NCBI GenBank assembly: GCA_963834015.1
Contig: CAWIAG010000004.1
Location: forward strand, 310,001 to 374,000
Source: FEN-1297 sp963834015
GTDB lineage: Bacteria; Bacteroidota; Ignavibacteria; Ignavibacteriales; Ignavibacteriaceae
Length of the DNA stretch: 64,000 nt
Direction of reading: 5' to 3'
The position numbers and the translations under genes are program-made. The notes under the pieces are model-generated. The model searched no databases, had not been told where the DNA came from, and saw only the letters and a list, made by a program, of their open reading frames with translations. This document shows positions 18,362 through 26,669 of the stretch, piece by piece. Each line of letters begins with the position of its first letter. Positions within the stretch are counted from its first letter, which is position 1.

Positions 18362-18500
18362 CCTGTGAAGTTAATTTTTCTTAGTGTTTCTAAGTGTTCT
18401 TAGTGTCTTAGTGGTAAAATGGTTTTTGTTTTTGATTAATTAAAACCATCATCACCAGGACACTAAGGATTCTCACATAGTTATTAAGAACTTCTTAAAC
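18362..18500. repeat. CTTAGTG-type intergenic repeat, copy 5 (partial)
   Basis: Directly after the protease stop, GTGAAGTTAATT (a worn family end) is followed by the CTTAGTG block (about 18379-18420, ending CTTAGTGGTAAAATG). An inverted partner AAAACCATCATCACCAGG and GACACTAAGG lies at about 18444-18470, so the transcript could fold into a long imperfect hairpin. Confidence 0.6.
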
Positions 18501-18560
18501 TGCCTCGTTTTTTTTTGTTTTTGTTAATATTTATACTTTGGGATTATTTAATCTTTAATT

Positions 18561-19196
18561 CTACTCACCCCTGTCGTGGGAAATTTCCAAATTTCCTCCG
18601 TCTTCATCATCCTCTTCATCCTCCCACTCGTATCTTTTATAAGGATCCGATTTGCGGAAAATGATTGCGCAGGCAATACCCGTCAATGATCCGAATAAAT
18701 GGTATTCCCATGAAATCCCGTTATTCTGCGGAAATATTCCCCAGATCATACTGCCGTATAGAAATGTTACTAATAGAGCCAGGGCGATTGAACGTGTATC
18801 CCGCCTGATAAGACCACTAAAGAACAAGAAGGAAACAAAACCGTAAATCATACCGCTGGCGCCTATATGATAAGCCGGCCGGCCGAAAAACCATACAAAA
18901 ATTCCCGGGATAATATAAATGCAGGCGAAAACTTTATATGCTGAATTCGGAAAAAAATATAAAATACCTACTCCCAGGAAAAGAAGCGGAAGTGTATTTG
19001 AAGCAAGATGGTTGTATCCCGAATGTAGCAATGGTGCGGTTATTATTCCGATAAGGCCGTGTAATTTATTCGGCAGTAGCCCGAAATGGGTAAGATTAAT
19101 AGAAAAAACCGTTTCCCCGGTTCTGATAACCCATAGTAATAATATAAAACTTCCGGGTAGGATAATACTAGAACGCAATTTCTCTTTTTCGTCCAT
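18561..19196 (-). CDS. Rhomboid family intramembrane serine protease
   Basis: 211 residues with about six membrane segments. The catalytic Ser is in HIGASGMIYGF (GxSG motif) and the partner His in YHLFGSLTG of the last segment. A conserved HLASNTLPLLFLG pattern marks the family's HxxxN segment. The C-terminal 30 residues are acidic and cytosolic. Rhomboids cut single-pass membrane proteins in the bilayer. The gene lies 20 bases downstream of the PAP2 gene, probably one transcript. Confidence 0.92.
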   Translation of the reverse strand: MDEKEKLRSSIILPGSFILLLWVIRTGETVFSINLTHFGLLPNKLHGLIGIITAPLLHSGYNHLASNTLPLLFLGVGILYFFPNSAYKVFACIYIIPGIFVWFFGRPAYHIGASGMIYGFVSFLFFSGLIRRDTRSIALALLVTFLYGSMIWGIFPQNNGISWEYHLFGSLTGIACAIIFRKSDPYKRYEWEDEEDDEDGGNLEISHDRGE

Positions 19197-19216
19197 TATC
19201 AGCCTGTATTGATTTT

Positions 19217-19870
19217 TTAAGCTTTCTTTACTTTATATGCAAGTATTGCACTGATGGAACTCCATATTAATCCAAGTGACCATCCGCCTAAAACATCGCT
19301 GGGATAGTGGACTCCAAGATATATCCTGCTTATTCCTATAATAAATATTAACAATATTCCTGAATATAAAAAGTATAATTTAATGCTTTCTTTTATTTCA
19401 GAATTGTAAATTATTAATACCAGGGATAATAAAATAATTGACGTTATTGCAGAATGGCCGCTCGGGTAGCTTAATGAATCTACACTAACAAGATGAGGGA
19501 CAATTTGCGGCCGCGGCCTTGAAAAAATTTCTTTCATAAGTAATTCAATTACACCGCCGCCTGTTGCGGCAAACAAAATTAGTTTCAGAGAACGGTATTC
19601 TTTTTTAAGAATTAAAAGTCCTGAAGTAAATATTGTTATTAGTATAACTACCGGTATGCTTCCCAGGGCTGTAATATACTTCATAAAATTCAATAGCCAT
19701 CCCGGTCCAACCGGTATGGAAGTATTTTCAGTATTCCGTAGTAAAAGTAATATAGAATTATCTATACTAATTATTTTTCCGGTAATAACCGTAGCAGAAA
19801 CAATACAAAATAAAACTATCCCGGTTATTAATGTTATATAAACAACTGCAAAACTTTTTGTCTTATACAA
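19217..19870 (-). CDS. PAP2 family membrane phosphatase
   Basis: 217 residues with about six membrane segments. All three phosphatase motifs are present: KEIFSRPRPQ, YPSGHSAIT and SRIYLGVHYPSDVLGGW. The family removes phosphate from lipids such as undecaprenyl pyrophosphate or phosphatidylglycerol phosphate on the outer face of the inner membrane; which one applies here cannot be told. It lies directly upstream of the rhomboid gene. Confidence 0.93.
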   Translation of the reverse strand: MYKTKSFAVVYITLITGIVLFCIVSATVITGKIISIDNSILLLLRNTENTSIPVGPGWLLNFMKYITALGSIPVVILITIFTSGLLILKKEYRSLKLILFAATGGGVIELLMKEIFSRPRPQIVPHLVSVDSLSYPSGHSAITSIILLSLVLIIYNSEIKESIKLYFLYSGILLIFIIGISRIYLGVHYPSDVLGGWSLGLIWSSISAILAYKVKKA

Positions 19871-19898
19871 TAAACCTTATCTTATAATTCAGTTCATT

Positions 19899-19928
19899 TA
19901 AAAAAATAAAAGCGCTCAAAAGAGCGCT
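19899..19928 (-). terminator. Rho-independent terminator after the RRM gene
   Basis: Read on the minus strand: stem AGCGCTC (19928-19922), loop TTTT, stem GAGCGCT (19917-19911), then TTTATTTTTTT. It ends the RRM transcript before the PAP2 gene. Confidence 0.92.
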
Positions 19929-19956
19929 CAATGAACTAAAGGTATAAAAAGATGCA

Positions 19957-20208
19957 TTAGCCTTTCGGCTTTGCTTCACTGACTATAATGTTACGGCCTT
20001 TTAGTTCCGAACCATTGAGAGCCTGAATAGCACTTGTAGCATCAGATTCGTTTTCCATTTCTACGAATCCAAATCCTCTAGATCTCCCGGTCTGACGATC
20101 GGTAATCACTTTGGCAGAAACAACTTTGCCGTGTGCTTCAAAAGCTGATTTCAAAGCGTCATCATTTACTGCCCATGGGAGAGATCCCACAAAAAGTTTA
20201 GTACTCAC
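19957..20208 (-). CDS. RRM-type RNA-binding protein
   Basis: 83 residues making a single RNA recognition motif: RNP2 KLFVGSLPW near residue 4 and RNP1 RSRGFGFVEM near residue 44, with the aromatic residues needed to stack on RNA. Proteins of this kind bind single-stranded RNA and in other bacteria are often induced by cold. The gene is monocistronic and its own terminator follows. Confidence 0.95.
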   Translation of the reverse strand: MSTKLFVGSLPWAVNDDALKSAFEAHGKVVSAKVITDRQTGRSRGFGFVEMENESDATSAIQALNGSELKGRNIIVSEAKPKG

Positions 20209-20397
20209 TAACTTACCTCTAAGAAATAATTGAAAATAACTAGGCGGATTTTAACCGCTTTTTAAAATAGCATTATTACTTAATAAAACAAAATAGTTTT
20301 TTGATAAGATTTTACATTTTATGGCTCCCCGCCCTTTATATTAAAGCTCTTAAAAAAAGAGTTTATAGTCTGATTATAATAGTTTTAACATTCTTTC

Positions 20398-21759
20398 TCA
20401 GACGGCCGGGTTAATAACTTCCTTAATCGCTTCAGTCAGGTTGCCAACCGGTATAATTTTTATCTTTTCGCTTCGCTTTAATTCTTTTAAATTGTTCAGT
20501 GGAATAATTATTTTCTTAAAACCAAGTCTCTCAGCTTCCTGAATCCTTTTTTCCACCTGGCTCACTGTCCTGATCTCTCCGCCCAGCCCGACTTCACCAA
20601 TAATTACACTGCTGTTGTCGCAAGTTTTATCCAACAGGCTTGACGCTATACTGCAGCAGACTGCAAGGTCCACGGCCGGCTCATCTATTTTTACTCCGCC
20701 CGCCATATTCAGAAAAACATTGTTGGCAGAGAGCCTGTATCCGCCTCTTTTTTCCAGGACTGCTAAAAGAATAGATAATCTTCTTTGATCAAAACCTGTT
20801 GCTACTCTTTGCGGATTGCCGTAGTTAGACGGCGTAACCAATGCCTGCACTTCTATTAAAATCGGGCGTGTTCCTTCCAGGCTTGCAGTTACTACCGAAC
20901 CGGAAGTTTCTTTATCTCTTTCACTTAGAAAAAGTTCGCTTGGATTTTTAACTTCTGTTAATCCGTCTTCGTGCATTTCAAATACACCGATTTCATTTGT
21001 GCTGCCGAAACGGTTTTTCTGTGAACGCAGAATCCGGTACGTATGGTGAGTCTCTCCTTCAAATTGAATAACGGTATCAACAATATGTTCAAGAAGTTTT
21101 GGTCCCGCAATAATTCCTTCTTTTGTTACATGCCCAATTATAAGAACTGAATAATGCTTTTTTTTGGCTTCTTCCATAAGCAGGGCAGTGCATTCCCTGA
21201 TTTGTGTTACTGTTCCCGGTGAATTTTCAAATTCACTCCTGTACATCGTTTGAATTGAATCAATAATTACCAGCACGGGTTTCAGGCTGTTTATTGCAGC
21301 TATAACCGGGTTTAAATCTGTTTCGGGCAGAATATAAAAATTGTCGGATTTTACCTTTAATCTTGATGCACGTATTTTAACCTGCCGTTCGGATTCTTCG
21401 CCTGTTACATATAATACTTTATCTTTAATAGAAGACGCAGCCTGCATTGCAAGTGTAGATTTGCCGATTCCCGGGTCGCCGCCCAGAAGTACAACGGAAC
21501 CCGGCATTAGTCCTCCTCCTAAAACACGGTCAAATTCATTTATGCCTGTTTTTATTCTGTCTTCTTCAACGGCAGTAATATCATTAATCTTATATAAAGC
21601 TACCTTCCCGTCATACTGAGTTTTGGGATGCTTTTGCGCTTCAATTATTTCCTCAACAAAAGTATTCCAATTATCGCATTCCGGGCATTTGCCGATCCAG
21701 CGTAAAGATTCATATCCGCAGCTTGAACAAACATATTTAATTTTTGATTTTGTTTTCAT
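20398..21759 (-). CDS. radA: DNA repair protein RadA
   Basis: 453 residues, the normal RadA length. A zinc finger is at Cys11, Cys14, Cys25 and Cys28. Walker A GGDPGIGKST, the RadA-specific KNRFG motif (SQKNRFGSTNE) and a C-terminal Lon-like domain (GEVGLGGEIR) follow. RadA drives branch migration in recombination as a DnaB-like ring helicase. It lies downstream of alaS on the same strand, with a repeat copy in between. Confidence 0.97.
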   Translation of the reverse strand: MKTKSKIKYVCSSCGYESLRWIGKCPECDNWNTFVEEIIEAQKHPKTQYDGKVALYKINDITAVEEDRIKTGINEFDRVLGGGLMPGSVVLLGGDPGIGKSTLAMQAASSIKDKVLYVTGEESERQVKIRASRLKVKSDNFYILPETDLNPVIAAINSLKPVLVIIDSIQTMYRSEFENSPGTVTQIRECTALLMEEAKKKHYSVLIIGHVTKEGIIAGPKLLEHIVDTVIQFEGETHHTYRILRSQKNRFGSTNEIGVFEMHEDGLTEVKNPSELFLSERDKETSGSVVTASLEGTRPILIEVQALVTPSNYGNPQRVATGFDQRRLSILLAVLEKRGGYRLSANNVFLNMAGGVKIDEPAVDLAVCCSIASSLLDKTCDNSSVIIGEVGLGGEIRTVSQVEKRIQEAERLGFKKIIIPLNNLKELKRSEKIKIIPVGNLTEAIKEVINPAV

Positions 21760-21783
21760 ACTCAGTGTTTCTTCGTGTTCTAA

Positions 21784-21853
21784 GATATTTAAAGTAGCCC
21801 CGACATTTATGTCGGGGCTACTTAATAAAATTTTTAATATCTGCGTAACTTCA
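21784..21853. repeat. Intergenic repeat element, copy 6 (short), with terminator-like hairpin
   Basis: A compact copy of about 70 bases: GATATTTAAAGTAGCCCC, then the right-hand end AATATCTGCGTAACTTCA, which stops at the base before the alaS stop codon. It contains a 13-bp perfect hairpin GTAGCCCCGACAT (21794-21806) with ATGTCGGGGCTAC (21809-21821), followed on the plus strand by T-rich sequence. It may act as a terminator or processing signal between alaS and radA. Confidence 0.65.
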
Positions 21854-24463
21854 CTAATTAATAAATTTAGCTATAACTTTTTCAACCTCGTTTAATGCAA
21901 ATGGAATCTTACTAACTTCTTTACCGCCGGCAGTTGCAAGATGCGGCCTGCCTCCTCCGCCTCCTCCAACCAGCTTCGCCAATTCCCCGACTATTTTCCC
22001 TGCGCTAAGTTTTTTTTCTTTTATCAGGTCGTCGGAAACTACACATACTATCCCGACTTTCCCCTCAGTCTCTGTAAATAATACACCAATACCGTTTTTT
22101 ATTTTATTTCTTAACTCATCCCCGAATGACTTAAGCTCGTCCATATTCTCTGCATTTACTTTTGCTTTGTATATCTTTATATTATTCACTTCTACCGGCT
22201 TTGCCGTTACATTATCAATCTGCCCCAGTTTTCCCTTTAATTTAAATTCCGATAATTCTTTCTCAAGTTTCTTCTTTTCTTCAATCAGTTCGGCAATTTT
22301 TTCTTCCGACTGTCTGATATTTTTAATTTGTGAGGCAATATAATTTTCCACACCTGCACCTGTAACTGCTTCAATTCTTCTTACCCCGCTCGCAACCGAA
22401 GCTTCACCGGTTATTTTAAATAAACCGATTTGCGAAGAATTTTTTACATGGGTTCCGCCGCAAAATTCCATGCTGAAATTGCCAAATTGGACCACATTAA
22501 CAAAGTCGCCGTACTTGTCGCCAAAGAACATAAGAGCACCCATTTCTTTTGCTTCATCAAACGGGATATTCCGGTGATGCTGAAGAGGTATATTTAATCT
22601 TAATTGTTCATTAACCATAACTTCTATATCATGTAGTTCGCTATCACTCAATTTTGAAAAATGAGTAAAGTCAAAGCGCAGCCTGTCCGGCCCCACATAC
22701 GAGCCTGCCTGGTGCACATGAGTTCCAATAATTTTTCTCAATGCGGCATCAAGAAAATGTGTAGCCGAATGATTCCGCATTATATCCCACCTGCGGCTTT
22801 CATCAACATGGGCAATAACTTCCATTCCAGGGGTAAGCCGGTTTTCATCATCATTTTCCAATACATGAACAACTTTATTATCTATCTTCGTCAGGTCAAC
22901 CACGGTTAAAGTTTTTTTACCGGCTGAGATAGTACCAAGATCATCTATTTGTCCTCCTGCTTCAACATAAAATGGGGTTTTATCCAGGATAACGAGGTCA
23001 TTTTTATCATCTTTCTTATAGCCTGTAATAGTTGCTTTGGAATTTAATTCATCATAGCCTGTAAACTCAGATTTAACTGTTTGAAGAGAGAAATTTTTGG
23101 AATCAATTGCATCAAATGAACTTAAATCGGATGTAGAAATATTTACAGAGGCAAATTTATCTTTTGATGAATGGCGCGTTCTTTGTTTCTGTGAATCCAT
23201 CATTTTATTGAAGCCGTCTTCGTCAATTGTAAGCCCGTGCTCCTTTGCCATTATATTAGTAAGGTCTACCGGGAAGCCGAACGTATCGTACAGCGTAAAG
23301 ACATCTTTGCCCGGTATAATTTTATTGTCTGAATCTTTTAAACCTTTAATTAATTCTTCGAATAGTTCAATTCCGCGGTCCAGCGTTGCATTAAAGCTTT
23401 CTTCTTCTGATTTTATTACTTTTTCAATGTAGCCCCGTTTCTCAATTATCTCAGGGAATACACTGCCCATAGTATCAACAAGTATCTTTACAAGTTCAAA
23501 AAGAAACGGTTTATTTAAATTCAATTTCCTTCCATAACGGGCAGCTCTCCTCAGAATTCTCCTGAGTACATACCCGCGCCCGTCATTACCGGGCACTGCT
23601 CCGTCCGCTATTGCAAATGTTAATGTTCTTATATGATCCGATATCACACGCATAGGGATTTTTTCATTTTCTTTTTCATATTTGATCCCCGACATTTCCG
23701 ATACGGCATTAATCAAAGGCGTGAACACATCGGTATCATAATTGGAATTTTTCTTCTGCATTACAGCACAAACACGCTCAAATCCCATACCTGTATCTAC
23801 ATGTCTTGCAGGCAAATCATGCAGCTTTCCTTCACTATCGCGGTTATATTGAATGAATACCAGGTTCCATATCTCAATACACTCGGGTACGCCTGCATTT
23901 ACATATTTTGGGTTATCATAGTCATCGCTGAGATTAATATGAATTTCGGAACATGGGCCGCAGGGACCGGTTTCGCCCATTTCCCAAAAATTATCCTTTT
24001 CATCAAACAGCAAAATGTGTTTTGGATTTATATCGGTCTTGGTTTTCCAAAGTTCTAAAGCTTCACTATCAGTTCTGTAAACTGTTGCCCATAATCGTTC
24101 CTTTGGAAGTTTCCACACGTCTGTTAATAGCTCCCATGCCCATTCTATTGCTTCAGGTTTATAATAATCTCCAAATGACCAGTTGCCGAGCATTTCAAAA
24201 AATGTATGATGGTATGTATCATATCCTACTTCTTCAAGATCATTATGTTTGCCGCTTACCCTGATGCACTTTTGGGTATCAGAAGCGCGCTTATACTCTC
24301 TTGTGCCTGAACCAAGAAAGACATCCTTAAATTGGTTCATCCCGGCATTTGTAAAAAGAAGTGTCGGATCATCAAATGGTACAACCGGGGAACTCGGTAC
24401 AATTCGATGTTCTTTACTTTTAAAAAAATCTAAAAATTGCTGTCTGATTTCGCTCGAAGTCAT
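21854..24463 (-). CDS. alaS: Alanine-tRNA ligase
   Basis: 869 residues, full length. The class II catalytic core is at the N-terminus (FTNAGMNQFKDVFLG). The editing domain carries the zinc ligands HSATHFLDAALR and FCGGTHV, which clear Ser- and Gly-tRNA-Ala. The C-terminal DHHA1 domain has the glycine-rich GGGGGGRPHLATAGG. It starts at ATG 24463 behind a leader with a stable hairpin, and its 3' end touches a repeat copy. Confidence 0.98.
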   Translation of the reverse strand: MTSSEIRQQFLDFFKSKEHRIVPSSPVVPFDDPTLLFTNAGMNQFKDVFLGSGTREYKRASDTQKCIRVSGKHNDLEEVGYDTYHHTFFEMLGNWSFGDYYKPEAIEWAWELLTDVWKLPKERLWATVYRTDSEALELWKTKTDINPKHILLFDEKDNFWEMGETGPCGPCSEIHINLSDDYDNPKYVNAGVPECIEIWNLVFIQYNRDSEGKLHDLPARHVDTGMGFERVCAVMQKKNSNYDTDVFTPLINAVSEMSGIKYEKENEKIPMRVISDHIRTLTFAIADGAVPGNDGRGYVLRRILRRAARYGRKLNLNKPFLFELVKILVDTMGSVFPEIIEKRGYIEKVIKSEEESFNATLDRGIELFEELIKGLKDSDNKIIPGKDVFTLYDTFGFPVDLTNIMAKEHGLTIDEDGFNKMMDSQKQRTRHSSKDKFASVNISTSDLSSFDAIDSKNFSLQTVKSEFTGYDELNSKATITGYKKDDKNDLVILDKTPFYVEAGGQIDDLGTISAGKKTLTVVDLTKIDNKVVHVLENDDENRLTPGMEVIAHVDESRRWDIMRNHSATHFLDAALRKIIGTHVHQAGSYVGPDRLRFDFTHFSKLSDSELHDIEVMVNEQLRLNIPLQHHRNIPFDEAKEMGALMFFGDKYGDFVNVVQFGNFSMEFCGGTHVKNSSQIGLFKITGEASVASGVRRIEAVTGAGVENYIASQIKNIRQSEEKIAELIEEKKKLEKELSEFKLKGKLGQIDNVTAKPVEVNNIKIYKAKVNAENMDELKSFGDELRNKIKNGIGVLFTETEGKVGIVCVVSDDLIKEKKLSAGKIVGELAKLVGGGGGGRPHLATAGGKEVSKIPFALNEVEKVIAKFIN

Positions 24464-24482
24464 TTTATCCTTTCAGTATGGG

Positions 24483-24527
24483 CGGGGCATAGTTCCGGGA
24501 GTTTTTGAGGTTGTCTGCTAAGCCCCG
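24483..24527 (-). promoter_or_regulatory. Hairpin in the alaS leader
   Basis: In the minus-strand leader, CGGGGCTTAG (24527-24518) can pair with CTATGCCCCG (24492-24483) with one mismatch, closing a loop of about 25 bases. The hairpin ends 19 bases before the alaS ATG. No T-box sequence is visible. It may be a translational operator or only a structural leader. Confidence 0.4.
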
Positions 24528-24596
24528 TAGTATAATATATTTTGATTGTAAAAATAGTAAATTCATCGCTAAGCTTAAATATAAATAGTAACTAAT

Positions 24597-24660
24597 TAAC
24601 TGAAGTTACGTAAATGATATTTAAAGTAGCCCCCGGCAAAGGCGTTCGCACTAACCCGGT
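24597..24660. repeat. Intergenic repeat element, copy 7 (left end only)
   Basis: TAACTGAAGTTACGTAAATG starts at 24597 and continues ATATTTAAAGTAGCCCCCGG before family similarity fades. No right end is seen. It lies in the divergent alaS-sigma intergenic region, so both genes' upstream sequence has been altered by it. Confidence 0.6.
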
Positions 24661-24760
24661 AAACATATATATACCAAATGAAATGTTTCCGATTGATTTT
24701 TAGCCTTCTTAGCTTTAGTTTTGTATAAAGATTCAAAGTTACAATATCCGGCAGGTTACA

Positions 24761-25375
24761 TTGGCTCTAAACGTTTCAACCGACATCGAGTTGATGCAGC
24801 GGGTTTCTTCTAATGATTCCAAGGCTCTCGAAGTCCTTTACAATCGTTATTGTTCATTGCTGTATACTTTAATAAAAAAAATTGTCAGGGAAGAAAAGAC
24901 TGCAGAAGATGTTCTTAGCGATATATTCGTAATTATATGGCGTAAAGCCGGACAATTCGATTTTAACAGCGGAAACGTTTATACGTGGATTGTTACGCTT
25001 GCAAGAAATAAATCTGTCGATACTCTGAAACGATCGCGTATTCCCGAAAATAATCTGCCTGCAGGGCAGTCAGGCGGGAATCAGGATATCGAAATTTATA
25101 ACGATGCGTACGAAAACAAATATATTATTCCGCACCTCTCTAATTATATAGACCCTCTTGATATAAGAACTGCCTTTAGTATCAGGGATGATGTCGAATC
25201 AGCATTGAATAAATTAACCGATGCCCAGCAATATGTTATTTATCTTGCTTATTATGAAGGACTTACACAGAAAGAAATTGCCGTTAAATTGAATATCCCT
25301 CTTCCGACGGTAAAATCAAAAATAAAAATAGCCCTCAGTAATTTTAGGGAAAATTTGATAAAGGGGGATTCATAA
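24761..25375 (+). CDS. ECF-family RNA polymerase sigma factor
   Basis: 204 residues from a TTG start at 24761, preceded by GGCAGG; an ATG at 24794 (12th codon) is an alternative but has no better ribosome site. Region 2 is at about 10-95 (LYNRYCSLLYTLI, DIFVIIWRKAGQFD) and region 4 at about 145-200 (YYEGLTQKEIAVKLNIPLPTVKSKIKIAL). No extra domains. Its last A is the first base of the next ATG (TAATG), so it is coupled to the putative anti-sigma gene and probably held inactive by it. Confidence 0.93.
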   Translation: MALNVSTDIELMQRVSSNDSKALEVLYNRYCSLLYTLIKKIVREEKTAEDVLSDIFVIIWRKAGQFDFNSGNVYTWIVTLARNKSVDTLKRSRIPENNLPAGQSGGNQDIEIYNDAYENKYIIPHLSNYIDPLDIRTAFSIRDDVESALNKLTDAQQYVIYLAYYEGLTQKEIAVKLNIPLPTVKSKIKIALSNFRENLIKGDS

Positions 25376-26556
25376 TGCCTGAACTGAATAATATTCCCGG
25401 TCAAAATGAATACTCTGATCTTTTGTATGCCTATTCGGTCGGCTGTCTTGATAAACAGGATTTATTGGAACTGAATGAATTTTTTCAAACGGGAAATGAA
25501 TTCCCCTGGCAGGAATTGGGTGAATATCAAAACTTAACGGCTCTGCTGCCGGCAATACTTAATATGGAAACGCCTGGACCTGAAATTAAAGATAAAGTTG
25601 CAAGAAAACTTTATAGAATAAAAAATGAAAAATTTCCGAATAAAAATCCCGGGGTTATTTCAAAGAATAAAGACGCAGGTGAAATTAAACATAATATTCC
25701 TGCCCCCGGTAAAGCCGAACTTTCTGAATTTCTTGAACATTCAAGGTCATTAAATGCAACTGAAAATCAGAATGTTGATGAAAGCCGTGAAAATAATCAG
25801 GGATTTCAGGCGGATACATTTTCAAAAATAGATAATTCAGGGGAAGAACGAATTATTCAGGAAACTTCCGGCGGTATAGGTGCAGGCCATAGTAATTTTA
25901 CAAAAGAGGATGAAATTGATACAATGGGTACCGGTATCGTGGATGTGCCCGTTAAGCAAATCAAAAAAACTGTTACTTCTGAAAGTAAACCTTATCATTT
26001 GCATGGAATCCCTGAAACAGGTACTGAAAAGAAAAGTAAAGGCGGAGTTATACTCATAATTATCCTTTTTATAATAGCCGTTCTGGGGCTTTTATATCTT
26101 TATCGAAGTTTTTCTTCCCGCGTTGATACATATAAAGCCGGAATTGAAAGTTTAAATAAAAAGGTAACTAACCTGACGGAACAGGTTTCAATAAATAAAG
26201 AAATCCAAAAAATATTACAACAGAAGGATGCGCATATTATTAATTTATATGGTACCTCAATAAACAAAGAAGGTTTTGGTAAAGTAATATTTAGTTTTGA
26301 AAACAACAGCGGATTTTTGCAGGTTTCTAATCTGACGCCATTGGAAAATTCAAAAACGTTTCAACTATGGATGGTTAACGATGGGAAAAATATAACTCTT
26401 GGCGCATTCAGGCCGGTAGATACTTTAAATTTTTTCCCGGTATCCATCCCGGCTAGGAATTATAAGGGTGCAATTAGATTTATCGTTACAGAAGAAGCTC
26501 CCGGTGGCTCAACCGTTCCTCCCGCTAAGGTCTATCTCACAGGTATGCTTCAATAA
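25375..26556 (+). CDS. Membrane anti-sigma factor, RskA-like C-terminal domain
   Basis: 393 residues. Residues 1-85 form a cytosolic N-terminal anti-sigma region without a visible zinc HxxxCxxC motif. A long, polar, low-complexity linker (about 85-220) leads to one membrane helix (about 223-243, VILIIILFIIAVLGLLYLY), a short coiled coil and a periplasmic RskA-type domain (about 300-393, FQLWMVNDGKNITLGAF, RFIVTEEAPGGSTVP). It starts on the sigma factor's stop codon. Release would presumably need proteolysis from the periplasmic side; rseP and rhomboid genes occur in the window but not next to it. Confidence 0.85.
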   Translation: MPELNNIPGQNEYSDLLYAYSVGCLDKQDLLELNEFFQTGNEFPWQELGEYQNLTALLPAILNMETPGPEIKDKVARKLYRIKNEKFPNKNPGVISKNKDAGEIKHNIPAPGKAELSEFLEHSRSLNATENQNVDESRENNQGFQADTFSKIDNSGEERIIQETSGGIGAGHSNFTKEDEIDTMGTGIVDVPVKQIKKTVTSESKPYHLHGIPETGTEKKSKGGVILIIILFIIAVLGLLYLYRSFSSRVDTYKAGIESLNKKVTNLTEQVSINKEIQKILQQKDAHIINLYGTSINKEGFGKVIFSFENNSGFLQVSNLTPLENSKTFQLWMVNDGKNITLGAFRPVDTLNFFPVSIPARNYKGAIRFIVTEEAPGGSTVPPAKVYLTGMLQ

Positions 26557-26581
26557 CCGGCTCCCTCAAAAAATAAGTTAT

Positions 26582-26669
26582 TAACTGAAGTTACACAAAT
26601 AATATTTAAAGTAGCCCCGGCATTTAGAGTCTGCGTGTCCCGCCAACGGCGGTAGTCCCGATTCGATCC
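26582..26669. repeat. Intergenic repeat element, copy 8, left part (cut by the IS)
   Basis: TAACTGAAGTTACACAAAT begins at 26582, then ATATTTAAAGTAGCCCCGGC and a CCGCCAACGGCGG hairpin. The element is interrupted at 26669 by the insertion sequence and resumes at 28115. The last 11 bases, CGATTCGATCC (26659-26669), are the target duplication. Confidence 0.7.
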
